A stretch of DNA of 64,000 nucleotides from Eumeta japonica (GCA_005406025.1 BGZK01000014.1:620001-684000), one strand, 5' to 3'. Positions 24,111 to 36,741 are shown, numbered from the stretch's first letter. Made by a program: numbers and translations. The notes: generated by a model not told the origin, from the letters alone.

Positions 24111-24286
24111 AACGATGGTCTTATGGTTATTATAATATCATTAATATTAAGCTAATATACAATGAAATGAGGATAAAACGCCTAGTTCATGTACTATTTC
24201 GCGATATAAGCATTAATGAGGTTAAAATCAATCTCACGGAGCTAAAAGTTATGCGTAAGTGTAATTTAGCCAATTATGTTATTAGA

Positions 24287-24306
24287 GATATATATATATA
24301 TATATA
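24287..24306. repeat. (TA)n microsatellite
   Basis: Uninterrupted ta run of about 20 bp. Confidence 0.9.
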
Positions 24307-24534
24307 AATTAATTTAAAAAATAAAAGGATATGAAGGTTAAAAAAAGGCCCCTAAACATATTATTATTAACGAACACATTAATTCTACGCTTTTTATGTT
24401 GTTGTAATGTATTTACATAATATACCTACCTCTACTTTGAGGTTGAATGCTCCTGTATCATATTTCTATGTATGTAAAGAACTATTGCGTTTTTTACATT
24501 AAAAAGTATGTACTTTTATTTTTGGTTTTGAGAT

Positions 24535-24584
24535 AGAGATACAATGTAATTGCTCAAAAAACTAAGCAATTACATTGTATCTCT
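24535..24584. repeat. Perfect hairpin, 20-bp arms, 10-bp loop
   Basis: AGAGATACAATGTAATTGCT (24535-24554) and its exact reverse complement (24565-24584). Confidence 0.95.
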
Positions 24585-25269
24585 AAAATTCACTAGGAAT
24601 AACTGTTTCACGACAAAGCACAGGCTGACTTATAAAAAATAAGTCTCATATTTGCAATTGTACGTAGATTATTAATTATTGTGCAATATCTTGCATATTT
24701 AGCACAGTACTGATTATGTTGCATTGCACAGAATACCACAGACTAAGTGACGATCAAATAAGAACTATTCTAATTGCAATAGAAGGATTTCTGTGATATG
24801 CTTTACTAATCAAACTAGAGTCGCTCAAAACTAGTTTTGCGAAGTCAAAAGGCGGATTCAGCGGCAAACATTTTTTTTTTGCGAACTGTACAAAAAACAA
24901 ATCATATTCGGGAGAGATTATACGATAAGAGACGTCAGAGGGATATTTTACATTTACAAAACATGTTAATTAAATTTTAAAATCCTTTTAACTATTTCTT
25001 TGAATTTTACAACTTTGACTATATCATAAATACCCTAAATGTTAAAATCATTGTATGGTTTAATATATGGGGAGAAAATAATACTCTATTGCAGATCGAC
25101 CTGGTTTAGGTCGAGATTAATTCTGTCCTTTTCAAAGTGGTTTTTGCCGACTCCATCACAGCTCAATGTTCTTTGAATTATTATGTCCACGTAGAATATT
25201 TTTGTCAATTAAATACAAAAATCGCTTAAATTGCCCACTTGAAACGTGTATACTATATCGTGTAATTTT

Positions 25270-25450
25270 TCCCTAACGTGCGATCCCCTCAAGGTAGAAT
25301 TAGCGAGTCGCGGCCGCGGCGCGCGGGCGAATTAATACCCGCCGTCGCTAATATCACGGTTACATCGCGCCAAATGGATTTCAGGCAGCCGAATTTCAGG
25401 AGCGGCGTGTGATTAACACATCCATGCCCGCTGGAGCGTTTACCTTAATT
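25270..25450. promoter_or_regulatory. GC-rich island with TAAT motifs
   Basis: GTCGCGGCCGCGGCGCGCGG is followed by GAATTAATACCC, GATTAACACATCC and CCTTAATTATTGCA. Homeodomain-type TAATTA/ATTAAT sites sit inside and beside a GC core. Confidence 0.4.
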
Positions 25451-25734
25451 ATTGCATACTTGAGCTTAATACCTTTTTAGACGTGTGCGCAACAATATTA
25501 ATTGAACGATTAGAGGGTAGATGGCGCCTTTAAAAATTCTTATTCTTATCTTATTATAGATCTATCCATGGATCGGTAACGATATCACAGTAGTAAACGC
25601 ACTTACCAAAAAATCATCAGAGTGGTAAAGCATTGCTCATGACAGTAAGCACCCGGCGTAACCAGTAGGTATTTTAGTTTTGTAATTATTAACAAGTATG
25701 CTATGTACAAGAATTTTATTAAAACATATTAAAC

Positions 25735-26250
25735 TCACGCCTATTACGTATGAAGGTAGGCAGAGACTACAAATCTCAACATGGTTCGATATTTGCATAC
25801 TTCTCTCACTTTACTGACATCCAACAATCTTTCTATGCAAGCTCGTCAGTTTCGGCTGCTTAAAATATGGCTCTTTTTTAATGTTCCTCCAACTTGGTCT
25901 GTATAAGATTTTCTAGGCTGTAGGTCCACCCTTGCCGATCTTCCCATCACACACATTCGGTCTATATTCGTCTTGTCAGTCTACTTTTATTCATCCTTTC
26001 CAAACCACAGTTACACTCCTTTTCCTACGCTAACCACTACATCTTTTTTCAAACTACTGTTCTCTCATGTCTCTGTCCCTACATACATCTTTCAAAGTCA
26101 CTCCACATATTCTGCGGGGAGATTTTAGGGTCTGCATTGTATTGATTTTACTTCTATTTTTCTTCTGCCATAACCAACTTTCACTACCGTGCAAAAGCGT
26201 AGGGATTCGGAACCCATTATGGATAGCCAAACTCGCTTGTCTTGAAACAC
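25735..26250 (-). mobile_element. LINE 3-prime end, copy 4 (reverse transcriptase C-terminus)
   Basis: On minus, the sequence reads in one frame LLHGSESWLWQKKNRSKINT and then RICGVTLKDVCRDRDMRE. This is the C-terminal part of a non-LTR reverse transcriptase ORF with the GSESW and R-x-CGV-x-LKD blocks. After decay comes the shared tail: CTTGCATAGAAAGATT, TATGCAAATATCG, GTAGTCTCTGCCTACC, AATAGGCGTGAGTT. The same tail occurs at 5165, 28525 and 59395. It is 5-prime truncated, as is normal for LINEs. The clade is not assigned. Confidence 0.75.
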
Positions 26251-28347
26251 TTTAACTAATTGTAGCAGCAAGCAAGGCCCCACTCATTTTATATAATAAA
26301 ATGCGAAATGACTGTAATCGATATTTCTACACCGTAAAACCGAATTTGAAAACAGATTTGCTTAACCATTTTTTGTTCTGAAAAAGAAAGTAAAACTTTA
26401 AGTTCAGACCATAACGATCGCAACTCTTCAATACATAGAAAGCTATGTCTCTTTATCCGCACCAGTTCGAGAACCATAAATCTTGATTATTAGAAAAGAG
26501 AGTATACTATTTCTGAGCGACATCAAGGTGGACCGCAGTACAATCCACAGCATATTTCTCAACAGTCCGTTTGACTAGCTGCGAGCAACATTCAGCTAGT
26601 TAAAAGGAGAAGATATTTCGCGAATAGTTCAAGCAATTTAGATAGCGAAAACGTCACCCACTCTCCGCGTATTTCGTCGTAGCCTCAAAACTCCATAGCT
26701 TTTATAATTTTAACTTTCTACTCCCGCAGCAGTCTGCGACTTTTCAAGTTTATTTATTTAATATTATCTGTCTTTAAGTAAAATTAATTTAAAATTTGAA
26801 ACGATTTGAATTTGCACTGGACTTTAATGTCTCGAGTAAAATTATGAATACTGAAATTGATATTGCCCATTTCGTCGTACGTACAATGTGAGCCTACAAT
26901 ACCGATCGATTATCACAAACTACTCGCTATTAGTTCGATCTGAAACGCGTACTCGGTCAAGGTACAATTACAATATCGGTATCGATTGTGTTCGATGATG
27001 GAGCGACGGCTGCTGGAACTCGATAATCATTGGCTAGATTTACAAGCGTTCATTTGCCTCAGCGAGGGCGGCTGAACGCTGCTGCGGTCCTTAATCAGCG
27101 TCCGACGGTGAAACAGGACTCATGTATGGGCAATTCACTATTAATACAAGATCTATTGAATTTATGCTCAATTATCTCAATTCTATCAACACAGTATTCA
27201 TTCACAACCCTTACTACGCAAATGGAAATTTATTAATGATTAATAAGCGTTATATGTAATGAATTTAGAAATAATTTGACTCGAAGCATACATGTTTAAT
27301 ATAAGCGGCTGCCCTAGACTGACAATAAGACAGTATCACTTATTTGTAACGAATTTACGACGACTTTACTTATATTAATGTAATGTATGATTAATTGTAT
27401 TTGGTGATGAAATAACTGATACTGGAACAATAATGTTATTACATATAATGCTTTAAGTTATGAACAATAGTTGATAATAATAAAATTTTAGGATCATAGT
27501 TAGTAACTTTAAACATGTTTTTTATAGCTATTATGTTGGAAGAAAGAAGGTATCAGAACTTTACGATTTTCTCAACTTGATTTATAAGACGATGGATAAG
27601 ACGAACCTACAAAAGTATTTTGAATTTTATATGAGTGAGTGAAAAAACGCGTGAATCAAGTATTACGATATGTCTTCTTTTTAATTTGGATTACATAAAA
27701 AAATATGGAAAGACTTTGTATAGGAAAAAGAATGCGAACAAAATGTGCAACTAATTTCATGTGTCTCTATCTAAGCGAAACGTAAACTAAGTAAGTAGAA
27801 AAAAAGTCCTCGAAATTGCTCGTGTAAATAGACACGGACGGCGTACGCACGCCTGTTAATCCCGACTTAGGAACACTGCCGTTTGCCTAAATCAAATATT
27901 AACAAGGAACAATTAACGCAATAGCAAATGAAGACAGGTCAATTGCATTTATAGCAATACATTACTAATGTAAAAATGAAACGATAAATGTGATTAAGTA
28001 GAATTTAATAATTATTAGGGATATACTAATTATATTTCTCTTGGTGTTTTTATGTGACTTTATCGTGTTTTATGAAACGCAACCGATACTATTGATAATA
28101 TTACTTCAGGGAGTTTCTTTGCGGACGCCAATTGTGTGGTTGTCCGCAGGAACACGTGGGAAAACCAATCCGGAGTCCTCGAGATTACACCGGGAGAACT
28201 GTATTGGTAGTGCCAGAAAAATCCTCCCCGAGCTTGTCTCCAGGAATTTAAATGTAAATATGATAGGGATATTGCAAGGAAAATATATGCGAGAAATAAA
28301 ATGAATGGAGTCTTGTTGGCTGTCATAGCATCTCGCTACAAACACGT

Positions 28348-28424
28348 TTGATCGTTGTTTCAAAGCTATAAGCAATCAAACGTGTTTGTCGTTTGATTGT
28401 CTATAGCTTTGAAACAACGATCAA
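28348..28424. repeat. Cruciform-type hairpin, 23-bp arms with an inner hairpin
   Basis: Perfect outer arms 28348-28370 and 28402-28424. The 31-bp spacer contains a second hairpin, CAATCAAACG (28373-28382) with CGTTTGATTG (28390-28399). The ACGTTTGAT sequence of the outer flank recurs in the inner stem. Confidence 0.95.
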
Positions 28425-28455
28425 CTAACAATCAAGCAATGTTTGATTGATGTTT

Positions 28456-28475
28456 CAACAATATTAATATTGTTG
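28456..28475. repeat. 20-bp perfect palindrome without loop
   Basis: CAACAATATTAATATTGTTG is fully self-complementary. It is followed by further ATTGTTGATCAATATG-like partial palindromes up to 28530. Confidence 0.9.
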
Positions 28476-28524
28476 ACAATACATCATATTGATATTGTTA
28501 TTGTTGATCAATATGCTTGATTGT

Positions 28525-29005
28525 TGATAGCTTTGGTCTCTACACTTATATATGGCAGTGAAAGTTGTGTGGGGCGGAAGAAATGTAAAAGTAGAATTCA
28601 TGTCGTGGAGAAGTTGTCTCTGCATGATATGTGTAGTGCCTTTATAAGATAAATAGATGGATAGTGATGTCAGAGAGCTTTGTAGTTTGAAGGATGTGGT
28701 GACTAGAGTACAAAAAAGTGTGCAGTAGTTGTTCTACTATCTGAAAAGGATGATTGAATGTAACATAACACAATAATGAATAACGGGAGTGTATGTATGG
28801 GAGGGTCTGCAAGAGTCGCTCTAGAAAATATTGTGTACACTAAGTTCGTGGTATATTAAAAAGGACCACATTTTAAAAACGTGAACCCTATGAGTTTGCA
28901 TAAAACTGTCAATGAACGTCAGTGAAGTAAAGAGATATACAAAGAATCCACGTGGAGGCCTATTGTCTCTTACTGCTCTTCTGGGAAACAGGTGTGAGTT
29001 TATAA
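28525..29005 (+). mobile_element. LINE 3-prime end, copy 2
   Basis: Plus-strand copy of the same family. It reads LIYGSESCVGRKKCKSRIHV and, after a stop, DSDVRELCSLKDVVTRVQKS, corresponding to the reverse transcriptase C-terminus. It then has the common tail (TTTGCATAAAACTGTC, TATACAAAGAATCC, TGCTCTTCTGGGAAACAGG, TGTGAGTTTAT). The 5-prime boundary abuts a cluster of palindromes at 28348-28475. Confidence 0.7.
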
Positions 29006-29464
29006 ATAAAAAAGACACAGGACTTAATATTGACTTCAATCTCTCTTTTTTTCATGTACTAATAATGAGTTGATCTGTCAATAACCTCGTACTCGCTACA
29101 CGAGATGTACAATTAGTACCTCATTACTGACCCTACGTCTCGCACCGCCAAGCGGGTGTTTTTTTTCCGGTGAATGTAATATAATATAATAAATCAGCAG
29201 AAAGACGAAAAATATCTCAATACATTCAATATTGTAACTTCGAATTGTCGTGGTATGTTTATGCAGTATATATTTCTCCGTATAATTTAATATAAGAACA
29301 AAGAAATTGTGACAAGTAACGTTTACCAAAAACATGCTTCATAACAATTATCCATTGGCGTTTTGTTTCGTTTATACTATCAACTACACGTTTTCCATCC
29401 GTTCGGCTGTGTGCATAATTAAAAATATTTTTTTATCGAACACGCAGATTTAATTAAAGCATGA

Positions 29465-29705
29465 GCTTTGGTCGTTCCCGCCCCCGCTTTCGCCCACAAT
29501 TCCTATCCCGATTTCGATTTAGATCCCCATATCCTCAAAATATTAAAAGCACTCACTGTTACAGTGAAAACATTTCGTGCCGGTAAACTATTTTAATATG
29601 TAACAACTTCGCTCTTGCTTTCGTCCCCGTTCTTGGTCCCGTTCACGAAATCAGACCCGAACTGATGTTAATATCAATCTTCTCTTAGACATCGCTATTA
29701 CAAAG
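29465..29705 (-). repeat. Degenerate GA/CG minisatellite, inverted, interrupted
   Basis: CTATCCCGATTTCGATTTAG and GCTTTCGTCCCCGTTCTTGG arrays, ending with TCTCTTAGACATCGCTATTA, the same flank as the 15590 array. Confidence 0.5.
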
Positions 29706-30969
29706 GGAGGAACGGTATAAAATAGAAAATAATATATTTCCATACTATAAAAAAATTATATAATTCGGCCCACAACCGATAAGGTTTTATATGACATATC
29801 TTTAATTAGCATATAAAAAGTGACTTAACTGACTTCTGAAAGTCAACGAACAATCTACCTAAGCTATTAGAAAAAAACATGAGCGTCGATTTGAAAATTT
29901 TCTCTTTTTTGAAGTTGATTAATACACTAAACTAGAATTAATACATAATACTGATAAAAAATACAAAACTACTCTCATATTTTATTAGATAAAGATTGAT
30001 ATTTATTACTTGAAGGTATTTTACGTAAATCTTTAATTTGTTATTGCGAGTTTGTGCAAATAGGTTGACAATAGATCTTATACTTTTATCGCTTACTTTT
30101 CATTATACCTATTGAGAGGAGCAACTCCTCCACATGTCGTTTGCACATAACTTAAGAGACGAATTGAAAATTTTGGTGATAGGGATCTCGATTTGTTTCA
30201 GAAAATTCAAAACATGTGAAAGTGATTTTTCGTGATCCAATTTTTCATGGTATTGGTTTTGTCATCTGTAGTTACGCAATTTATTAACCTTTACTAAAAT
30301 ATGAAATACAACCTTTTTTAAAACAGAGACTTTCATTTTATATGCAAATGGGACTGATTTAAACCTCCTAATTTTCTACGTAAATTGATTTTTATAAACA
30401 TTTCAAAGTGCTAATTGGATTTTGCCACATTAATCCTAGTTTTTATTTGAAACGTAATAAAGTTTGTTTTGTCGCATATAACTTTCAAAAGTAAGCAACG
30501 ACGTCGCGTGCTTTAGTATGCAGTAGAGCGGTGTGCACGGGTTGTAAAGCGCTGCGGAACGTCATGCTCGTATTAGCTTATTACAGCGTCACCTTAAACG
30601 ATACAAGCAGCGCACACCAGAAATGCCCTCAAGAGGCGACCTCTCCTGTATATATGTGATATATGTATATGGAGTCACAAAATAAGACGGTATGTTTGAC
30701 TCGATATAAATACATCACTATAGTTCATATTTGCACAAAATACCTTTAAATTGATATACACAAACCTTCTTCGTGAATAAGTGTAGCTACAAACGAAGAC
30801 CAGTTAAAATCTCTGCAGAAGTCTTTCAAATAAACGTTCACAGACAGACAAATAGACAAACAAACGCCACGGGGATCTTTAATTAATATGTAGGTACATT
30901 AATATTTTGAAAGTAAATTTCCAAATTTGTGATAAAGCTATAGACAGTTAATAATATAGGCACAAGGAA

Positions 30970-30973
<4 letters not shown>

Positions 30974-31008
<35 letters not shown>

Positions 31009-31009
31009 T
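30974..31009. repeat. (TA)n microsatellite followed by a T-run
   Basis: About 27 bp of ta repeat passing into nine T. Could form a hairpin by itself. Confidence 0.9.
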
Positions 31010-31372
31010 AACAGTTTGATAAATTGATAGTCAAAGAAAAAATAGTTCATTATGTAGAAATATTGCTTTTTATTTTGGTTTGTCCTGTTTGTTACAGCAC
31101 AGGAAAACTACTTTATATGTAGTATCAAAATTTGTCTTCAGATGATCTGGAAATTGACACTGTTGATGTTAATCTAATTTTAGTAATAACCGAACCGTAT
31201 TTTGTCTGTGAATACATATTCAGTTCTTTAAGAATATCTTTGAAACAACACGTTATCTATTTTACGCATTAAAATTAGGGGATTTGCTCTAAGTCAACGC
31301 AGGAGCTACCGCAAACAAAAGCAACCTTAATAAGATAATTTGACGGACGTGCGGATGGGCGGAACTATAAGG

Positions 31373-31422
31373 GTTACATTTTTGGTATTTTGACTCGGAG
31401 CCCAAAATACCAAAAATGTAAC
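31373..31422. repeat. Perfect hairpin, 20-bp arms, 10-bp loop
   Basis: GTTACATTTTTGGTATTTTG (31373-31392) and its exact reverse complement (31403-31422). Loop ACTCGGAGCC. The arms are followed by a short direct repeat (TTTAAATTGAAGGT twice, 31424-31459). Confidence 0.95.
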
Positions 31423-31699
31423 TTTTAAATTGAAGGTATTCAATTTTTAAATTGAAGGTGTACATGATGCCTTCATCATATACATCAAGGTATAGATGAA
31501 GACCGGAATGTCCCCTTGTTGATCTCGCCGATCGGATTTTTAAAATTACCTTTTGTACACGTCCGCAGATACTTTCGATCATTTTGCGCTTGGGCAGATA
31601 GATTTTCTAGATATACAGGCGCACGAGTGCTAGCATTTTCAATAATACAGATTTCGCGCAATCGTCGATGAAAAAAAAATTGGTAGGAAATATTCCTAG

Positions 31700-32010
31700 T
31701 AAGGATTTTCGCCTGCGTTCGCGGAAACCTGAAAGGGGACGAATCGAACTAAAACACAGGAGAAAATCTGCCACGTACCATTTGGAGTCTAACGAAGTGG
31801 ATGGAAGAGGGCCTATTTGAATAATGCTATTTACACACGCTAGGGACGCGGACCGAATGCATTGCGAAGGGAATTTAAATAAGTCGTAATAACGACTGTT
31901 TATTTATCTATCCGTTTGTATGCGCGTGCTCATCGTTAATAAAGTCTGATAAGAGCGAACCGGCTCGCCCACTCTAGACGCGGCGCACAAATCTCTCGAT
32001 GCGATATGTA
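31700..32010. promoter_or_regulatory. GC-rich island with TAAT and GATA-like motifs
   Basis: CGCCTGCGTTCGCGGAAACC, GCTAGGGACGCGGACCG, GTCGTAATAACGACTGTTTA, TGATAAGAGCG and CTAGACGCGGCGC. Mixed motif content typical of enhancers; no reading frame. Confidence 0.35.
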
Positions 32011-32384
32011 CACAAGTCGATTGTATGCGTACGGTTTAAAGGTTAAGGAATTTGGTAGAGTTAAAAAACTGACAGATTTGTGATTTTAAATATTATATAT
32101 GAAAATGAATGTCTGTATGGCGTTGCCTGCATATACGTTCGTGTTTCGTCCAACCGATCGAGTTAGAACTTTGATAATGTATTGTAGGCGTGAGTGGAAA
32201 GGTTTTTTAAGTACTATGAAATTTAATTACCGAAACGATTTCAAAAATTCTTTGAGCCTTTGAAAAGTTACACTACCTATTATATGTAAAATAAGCAACT
32301 AACACTCCCACGTTTTCGTCTAAATCGGAACCGTTAACGGTACTGGAATCTAAATTCCAAAAAAAAATGGAAAATAAAAAGTGA

Positions 32385-32455
32385 GACAGAGAACAATATT
32401 GAGATCGACACTAGGATCGAAATCGAGTGTGGACGCGGCATCAGAATCGGTATCT
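32385..32455 (+). repeat. Short GA/CG minisatellite
   Basis: TGAGATCGACACTAGGATCG AAATCGAGTG and GCATCAGAATCGG. Immediately upstream of the 36-bp tandem array. Confidence 0.45.
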
Positions 32456-32475
32456 GTATAAAAATATAAATCAAA

Positions 32476-32690
32476 TTATTGATCTAAGTCTGCCTATTAA
32501 TATGAATCTGATCATTGATCTAAGTCTGAATGTAAATATTGATCCGAGCAGTGATTTAAATCTCAATACTAATATAATATATATTGAGTATTGATCTAAG
32601 TTTAAATATTAATATAAACTTCAATACTGATCTAAGTCTGTCTATTAATATACGTCTGATTACTGATGTAAGTCTGAATCTTAATAAATA
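32476..32690 (+). repeat. 36-bp tandem array, left part
   Basis: About six diverged units with consensus TGATCTAAGTCTGAATATTA followed by ATATGAATCTGATTAT. Unit starts are visible at TTGATCTAAGTCTG, TTGATCTAAGTCTGAATG, TGATTTAAATCTC, TGATCTAAGTTTAA, TGATCTAAGTCTGTC and TGATGTAAGTCTGAATC. Confidence 0.65.
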
Positions 32691-32884
32691 AAACTTTAAT
32701 TTCCATTACAAAACTTGAAAAGTAATCCTTTGATTAACTTGAAATTTTGATGCCTATTTCAACCACTATAACCATATAATCTTGCGACATTTACTTACAT
32801 TAATTACTACACCGATTCTAAAAAATTGTTTCACTTGTAGAAAGCTATAAATACATAATTTATTTTAATACTTACATTTGCCCC

Positions 32885-33065
32885 GGCTTTGTATAAATCG
32901 GGACCGTGACTGAAAGCAGTATCAAATTTGAAAGCAAAATTGGAGCAGAATCGATTGAGAACGGAATCGAGGTCGAACTCAGGTATGTAACCGGGGTTAG
33001 AATCCAGAACGTGACCGAGATTGAAATCAAGAATAGTAGCGAGACCAGAATCAGTAAAAGAAGAG
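32885..33065 (+). repeat. Degenerate GA/CG minisatellite inside a Helitron-like element
   Basis: Runs of a degenerate 6/12-bp unit of the type GAATCGAGGTCGAACTCAGG and GACCGAGATTGAAATCAAGA. The strand with GATCGA/GGACC reads toward the terminus at 33164. Confidence 0.6.
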
Positions 33066-33120
33066 GGACTTTAAAGTAAATACGCTCAGGATAGAAGATG
33101 AAGGAATACATTCTATATCC

Positions 33121-33164
33121 ACGCGGGCGAAACCGCGGGCTTAGCGGGGGGGGTGGAAAGCTAG
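33121..33164 (+). mobile_element. Helitron-like 3-prime terminus (hairpin plus CTAG)
   Basis: CGCGG-gcgaaa-CCGCG hairpin (33122-33137) followed by a G-run and AAAGCTAG (33157-33164). Compare the common lepidopteran end GCGGGCGAAGCCGCGGGC-AAAAGCTAG. It closes the minisatellite at 32885-33065, so the two probably form one non-autonomous element. Confidence 0.6.
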
Positions 33165-33189
33165 TATTAATACAATTGTAATTATTCTC

Positions 33190-33290
33190 CAAGTCCGAAT
33201 ATAAATGTTATTATTCATCTAAGTCTCAATATTGTATACATCTGAGTATCGATCTACCTGTCAATATTATTCTAATTCATGAGCAGGCTG
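33190..33290 (+). repeat. 36-bp tandem array, right part
   Basis: CAAGTCCGAATATAAATG, TTCATCTAAGTCTCAATATT, ATACATCTGAGTATCGATCT and ACCTGTCAATATT continue the unit seen at 32476-32690 after a gap of 500 bp occupied by the Helitron-like element. Confidence 0.55.
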
Positions 33291-35439
33291 AATATAATTC
33301 TCGTGAACTTTGTAACAACGGTTCTCAGCGGCGGCTATGGTCCGGCGTTCTTGTCCAATAGCAGTATCGGCGCCTATCGATGGAACACAATATGGATTGC
33401 GTACGTAACCTTAGAGTAATTATCTGAAAACGCGTTGCTAACGAAATGGAAATAACGATCGAGATCAGAGGTTAAGAAGGAAAGACCGTTTGCTACCGAT
33501 CATTTGTACTACTTTAAAGTCGACAATGCAGCAATCATCGAAGACGGAACAATTTCATATAAACCAATTAAATGTAGGTTTAGCACAAAATTACGTCTTT
33601 GGTTATTTGTGGATAACGCCGTCGGCTACAGTATGACGACACTCTGTAAATATACGTCAATACGTAATTCTAGTTTTTTAATTGTTTCTTATTCCAAATA
33701 AAATGAAAAAAGGAAGTTACCGAGTTTTTAACTGACAATTTACGAACTCACGACATAAATTGGAATCTCAAAACGAGCCAAGCTTGGCCGAGCCAAAGTA
33801 AGAACATTTTTACAAGTTCCAACTTGAGGAGTGATAGTTTATATTTTTAAATAAATCTAGATTTTTATATCTACATATATGTCTGTCTATAAGTAGGATT
33901 ATTCACATATCAGTGCCGTAATAGTCAACAGACGTGTTTTAAACGCTATTTTGTTTCCGTTACGAGGATAACAATGCATTATTAATAACAATCGCGATTG
34001 CGTCACGTCATCGAACATCAATCACAGCACCGCGTCAGCGTGCAAATACATTTTTGCATTTTATGTATAACTTCACGGTATTATTTTCAACATGGGGTGG
34101 TCAGAGATGGTTGATTTCACATGACGCACAATCGTTTTCATTTACCTTCCAAATGTGGATTTCACCGTGATACTTTCATTAACCGTTTGCTTGTGACATT
34201 GTTGAATAAATAAATGTACTTAAATCTCAGAGGAAACAATCGTTACATGTTCGTAATCGAACCCGAATCGAACAAACTACATTTGATATACGAATTTGAT
34301 TGCTGTCACTGAGCCATCATTGTTGAATATATTTTTGGCGATATTTCTAATTCAGAGACGATAAATTTCATCGAAGGAATAATCAAATAATATCGTTGAA
34401 TAATTTTAAATAATTAGAAACTGGGCGTCCTTTGCAAATCATTCGAATTAATCAGCAGACGAGAGCGATACAACAGAATTTTTACAAAGGGAAATTTCCA
34501 ATATAAAATTTCTCGAAATACGCAAGACTCGTCACGAATGGCGAAATTGGTTTCAACACATTCAGACAATTCGTGGAAAATCGCGAAAATCTTTAAGGAA
34601 AAATTATTGTTGTATCTTCATTTTTATGAGCTTATTGAATATCAGAATCCTAGTTCTCAAAACGATACCTACTACAATCCTCTTGATATTACATTTTTTA
34701 TTGTATTTTTATTAAAATACTTTTATTAGCTTCAGTTAACTGTAACGAAATACCTTTTCAATCTTTTGGAAAAGGTTTCTTACTCAAACCGCCTGTAATC
34801 TTGCGGGTTTCTTTATCTCCTATCTTTATATATCACCAATATACCCTTGTATCTCCTTGTCAACGTCCTTTTAATAATAACATGTCAAAATCGGACTTAA
34901 ATAAAATATATACTTTTACAATACCGAGTTCGAATTCGAGACCGTATCGAGTGAGTGGGCTTGAACTTGTTATGTAAGCGAATTCATTCTCAAGTACGTT
35001 TCAGTGGTGTCAGAGAATCACATAATTATGTTGTAGCAACAAAATAATGATTGTAGTTCTTCCATGAAAACAACAAACAAAAATAATTATCATTTTTTCG
35101 TACACTCACACAACTTATGTTGATGTCGATGTGCTTTAGTTAATCATAAATATATATCTAACGAGAATTTTGAAGAGTATGTATATATCTTTTTTAGTTA
35201 TTCGCACTAAATAGTAGTTCATATTATAAATATTTTATCGGTATACAGGCTCCCTGTTTAGTGTTATCGACAACATACCTTGAAATTATTTAGCACCTAA
35301 TGATAGTAAATGGACTACTTTCATTTGAGAATATATTCTGGATAGTGCTAAGTAATTTATTATTAATACACCCATTTGTAAATGTCAATGTAACGAATCC
35401 AAATTAGACGATCAGAAAGAAAGAGAGAAAGGAATACAT

Positions 35440-35468
35440 AAGTGTCGACACTTTATGTGTCGACACTT
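35440..35468. repeat. Perfect hairpin, 12-bp arms, 5-bp loop
   Basis: AAGTGTCGACAC (35440-35451), loop TTTAT, GTGTCGACACTT (35457-35468). Confidence 0.9.
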
Positions 35469-36033
35469 CGATTTTACTCCAAGCTTTTATAGATACAATA
35501 TGGAGCTATCGAAAAAGAGCGCTGTTCAGTAACATCTGTAGATGTACTTTTGACTTTGTGACAGCGACTAAAGACCAAATTCATAATACTATACGAGAAT
35601 TAAATATAGTGCTATATAATATATTAAATATTATCTGAAAATGAAAACCTTGCACCTGTCTACGACGCAAGTATGAATAAAAGCTTTGAATTTTTCCTTT
35701 GAAGAGAAAAGCTTGTAAAGCTCCATTTAATCCGAATTTGTGGTCTGAAGGAGTAATGTTTACAAAAAATAAATACATTTTGCTGGAATAAAATTTAACG
35801 GATATATTTGTGAAACTTTAAACTTTTAAATATTCATTCCCTATCAGCTCCCAGCCGATCAAAGCGCTGAATACAAAACATCGAACCTCATTCATAGTCA
35901 AGTCGGTGACCTAATTGACTAGGGTTGCCCTAATATACGTCCTATAAAGTGAACGATCAGCTTTATTCAAAATACTTAAATTTTAAAGAGGATATAACGA
36001 TATTGCTTTGCTGAAAACTATTGTATTATAAAT

Positions 36034-36062
36034 AACTAGCTATCGCCCGCTTCACTGCGCGC
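36034..36062 (-). mobile_element. Solo Helitron-like end
   Basis: AACTAGCTATCGCCCGCTTC ACTGCGCGC resembles the inverted TACTAGCTTTTGCCCGCGGCTTCGCCCGC terminus. It is followed directly by dispersed repeat C. Confidence 0.45.
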
Positions 36063-36079
36063 ATATTATTTAGCAATTG

Positions 36080-36375
36080 ATTTTTTTAGGGTTCCGTAGC
36101 CGAAATCACACAAACGAAGTACTTAAGTACTTATATTAAACGAAGTAGTCTCGTCATGTCCGTCCATCCGGCCGGCCGTATGCTATAAGCATCTTACTCA
36201 AAAACCATAACGTGTATATCTATGAAATTTGGTATATATGTGTCTTGTACAAGTCGCTACTCAATTTGGTACTCCGTACATGTAACAGAAGTTGAAAAAA
36301 AAAAATTCTTGAGCAAACATCAACGTTAGACCACATATTTTGACAGTTTTAGGGAATTTTCGGGAATATGGAAAA
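36080..36375 (+). repeat. Dispersed repeat family C, copy 1
   Basis: Starts AGGGTTCCGTAGCC and runs through GTCTCGTCATGTCCGTCCAT, TGAAATTTGGTATATATGTG, TAACAGAAGTTGAAAAAAAA, GAGCAAACATCAACGTTAGA and CACATATTTTGACAG. It lies just after a Helitron-like end at 36034. Confidence 0.6.
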
Positions 36376-36741
36376 GTACAAAGGTAACGCTTAATAAATA
36401 CTTACAGAAAAAGTATTTTCAATATGATCGAATATATCGTTTTTGAATTATTGCCTAAAAGTTAAGCTTCTTAACAAAAGGACGTAAGTGCCATGAAAAT
36501 ATGCTCTTTTGCTGGTAAACTTTTTCACATCGAATTTATACATTTCGAGACTGTAGGAAGTCTTTTAATTGTGTTTTAATGCGCTAAAATTTAATACGTA
36601 ATTGTGTATTTAGGTAAATACATTAAAAATGTAATGCATTACAGTAAAGCCATTAAATAGTAACAAAGTATGACTAACATAAACTTTGTACAAAAAACCA
36701 AAATGGCCTGGTCGTCTTTGAATATTGTACGAGAAATTGGG

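Noticed and set aside
26490..26700. Plus-strand fragment resembling a Tc1-type helix-turn-helix (KGEDISRIVQAI)
   Set aside because: Too short, contains a stop, and no catalytic motifs or inverted repeats were found nearby.
32476..33290. Tandem array considered as a CRISPR-like array
   Set aside because: Units are contiguous and diverged with no unique spacers, and the host is a eukaryote.
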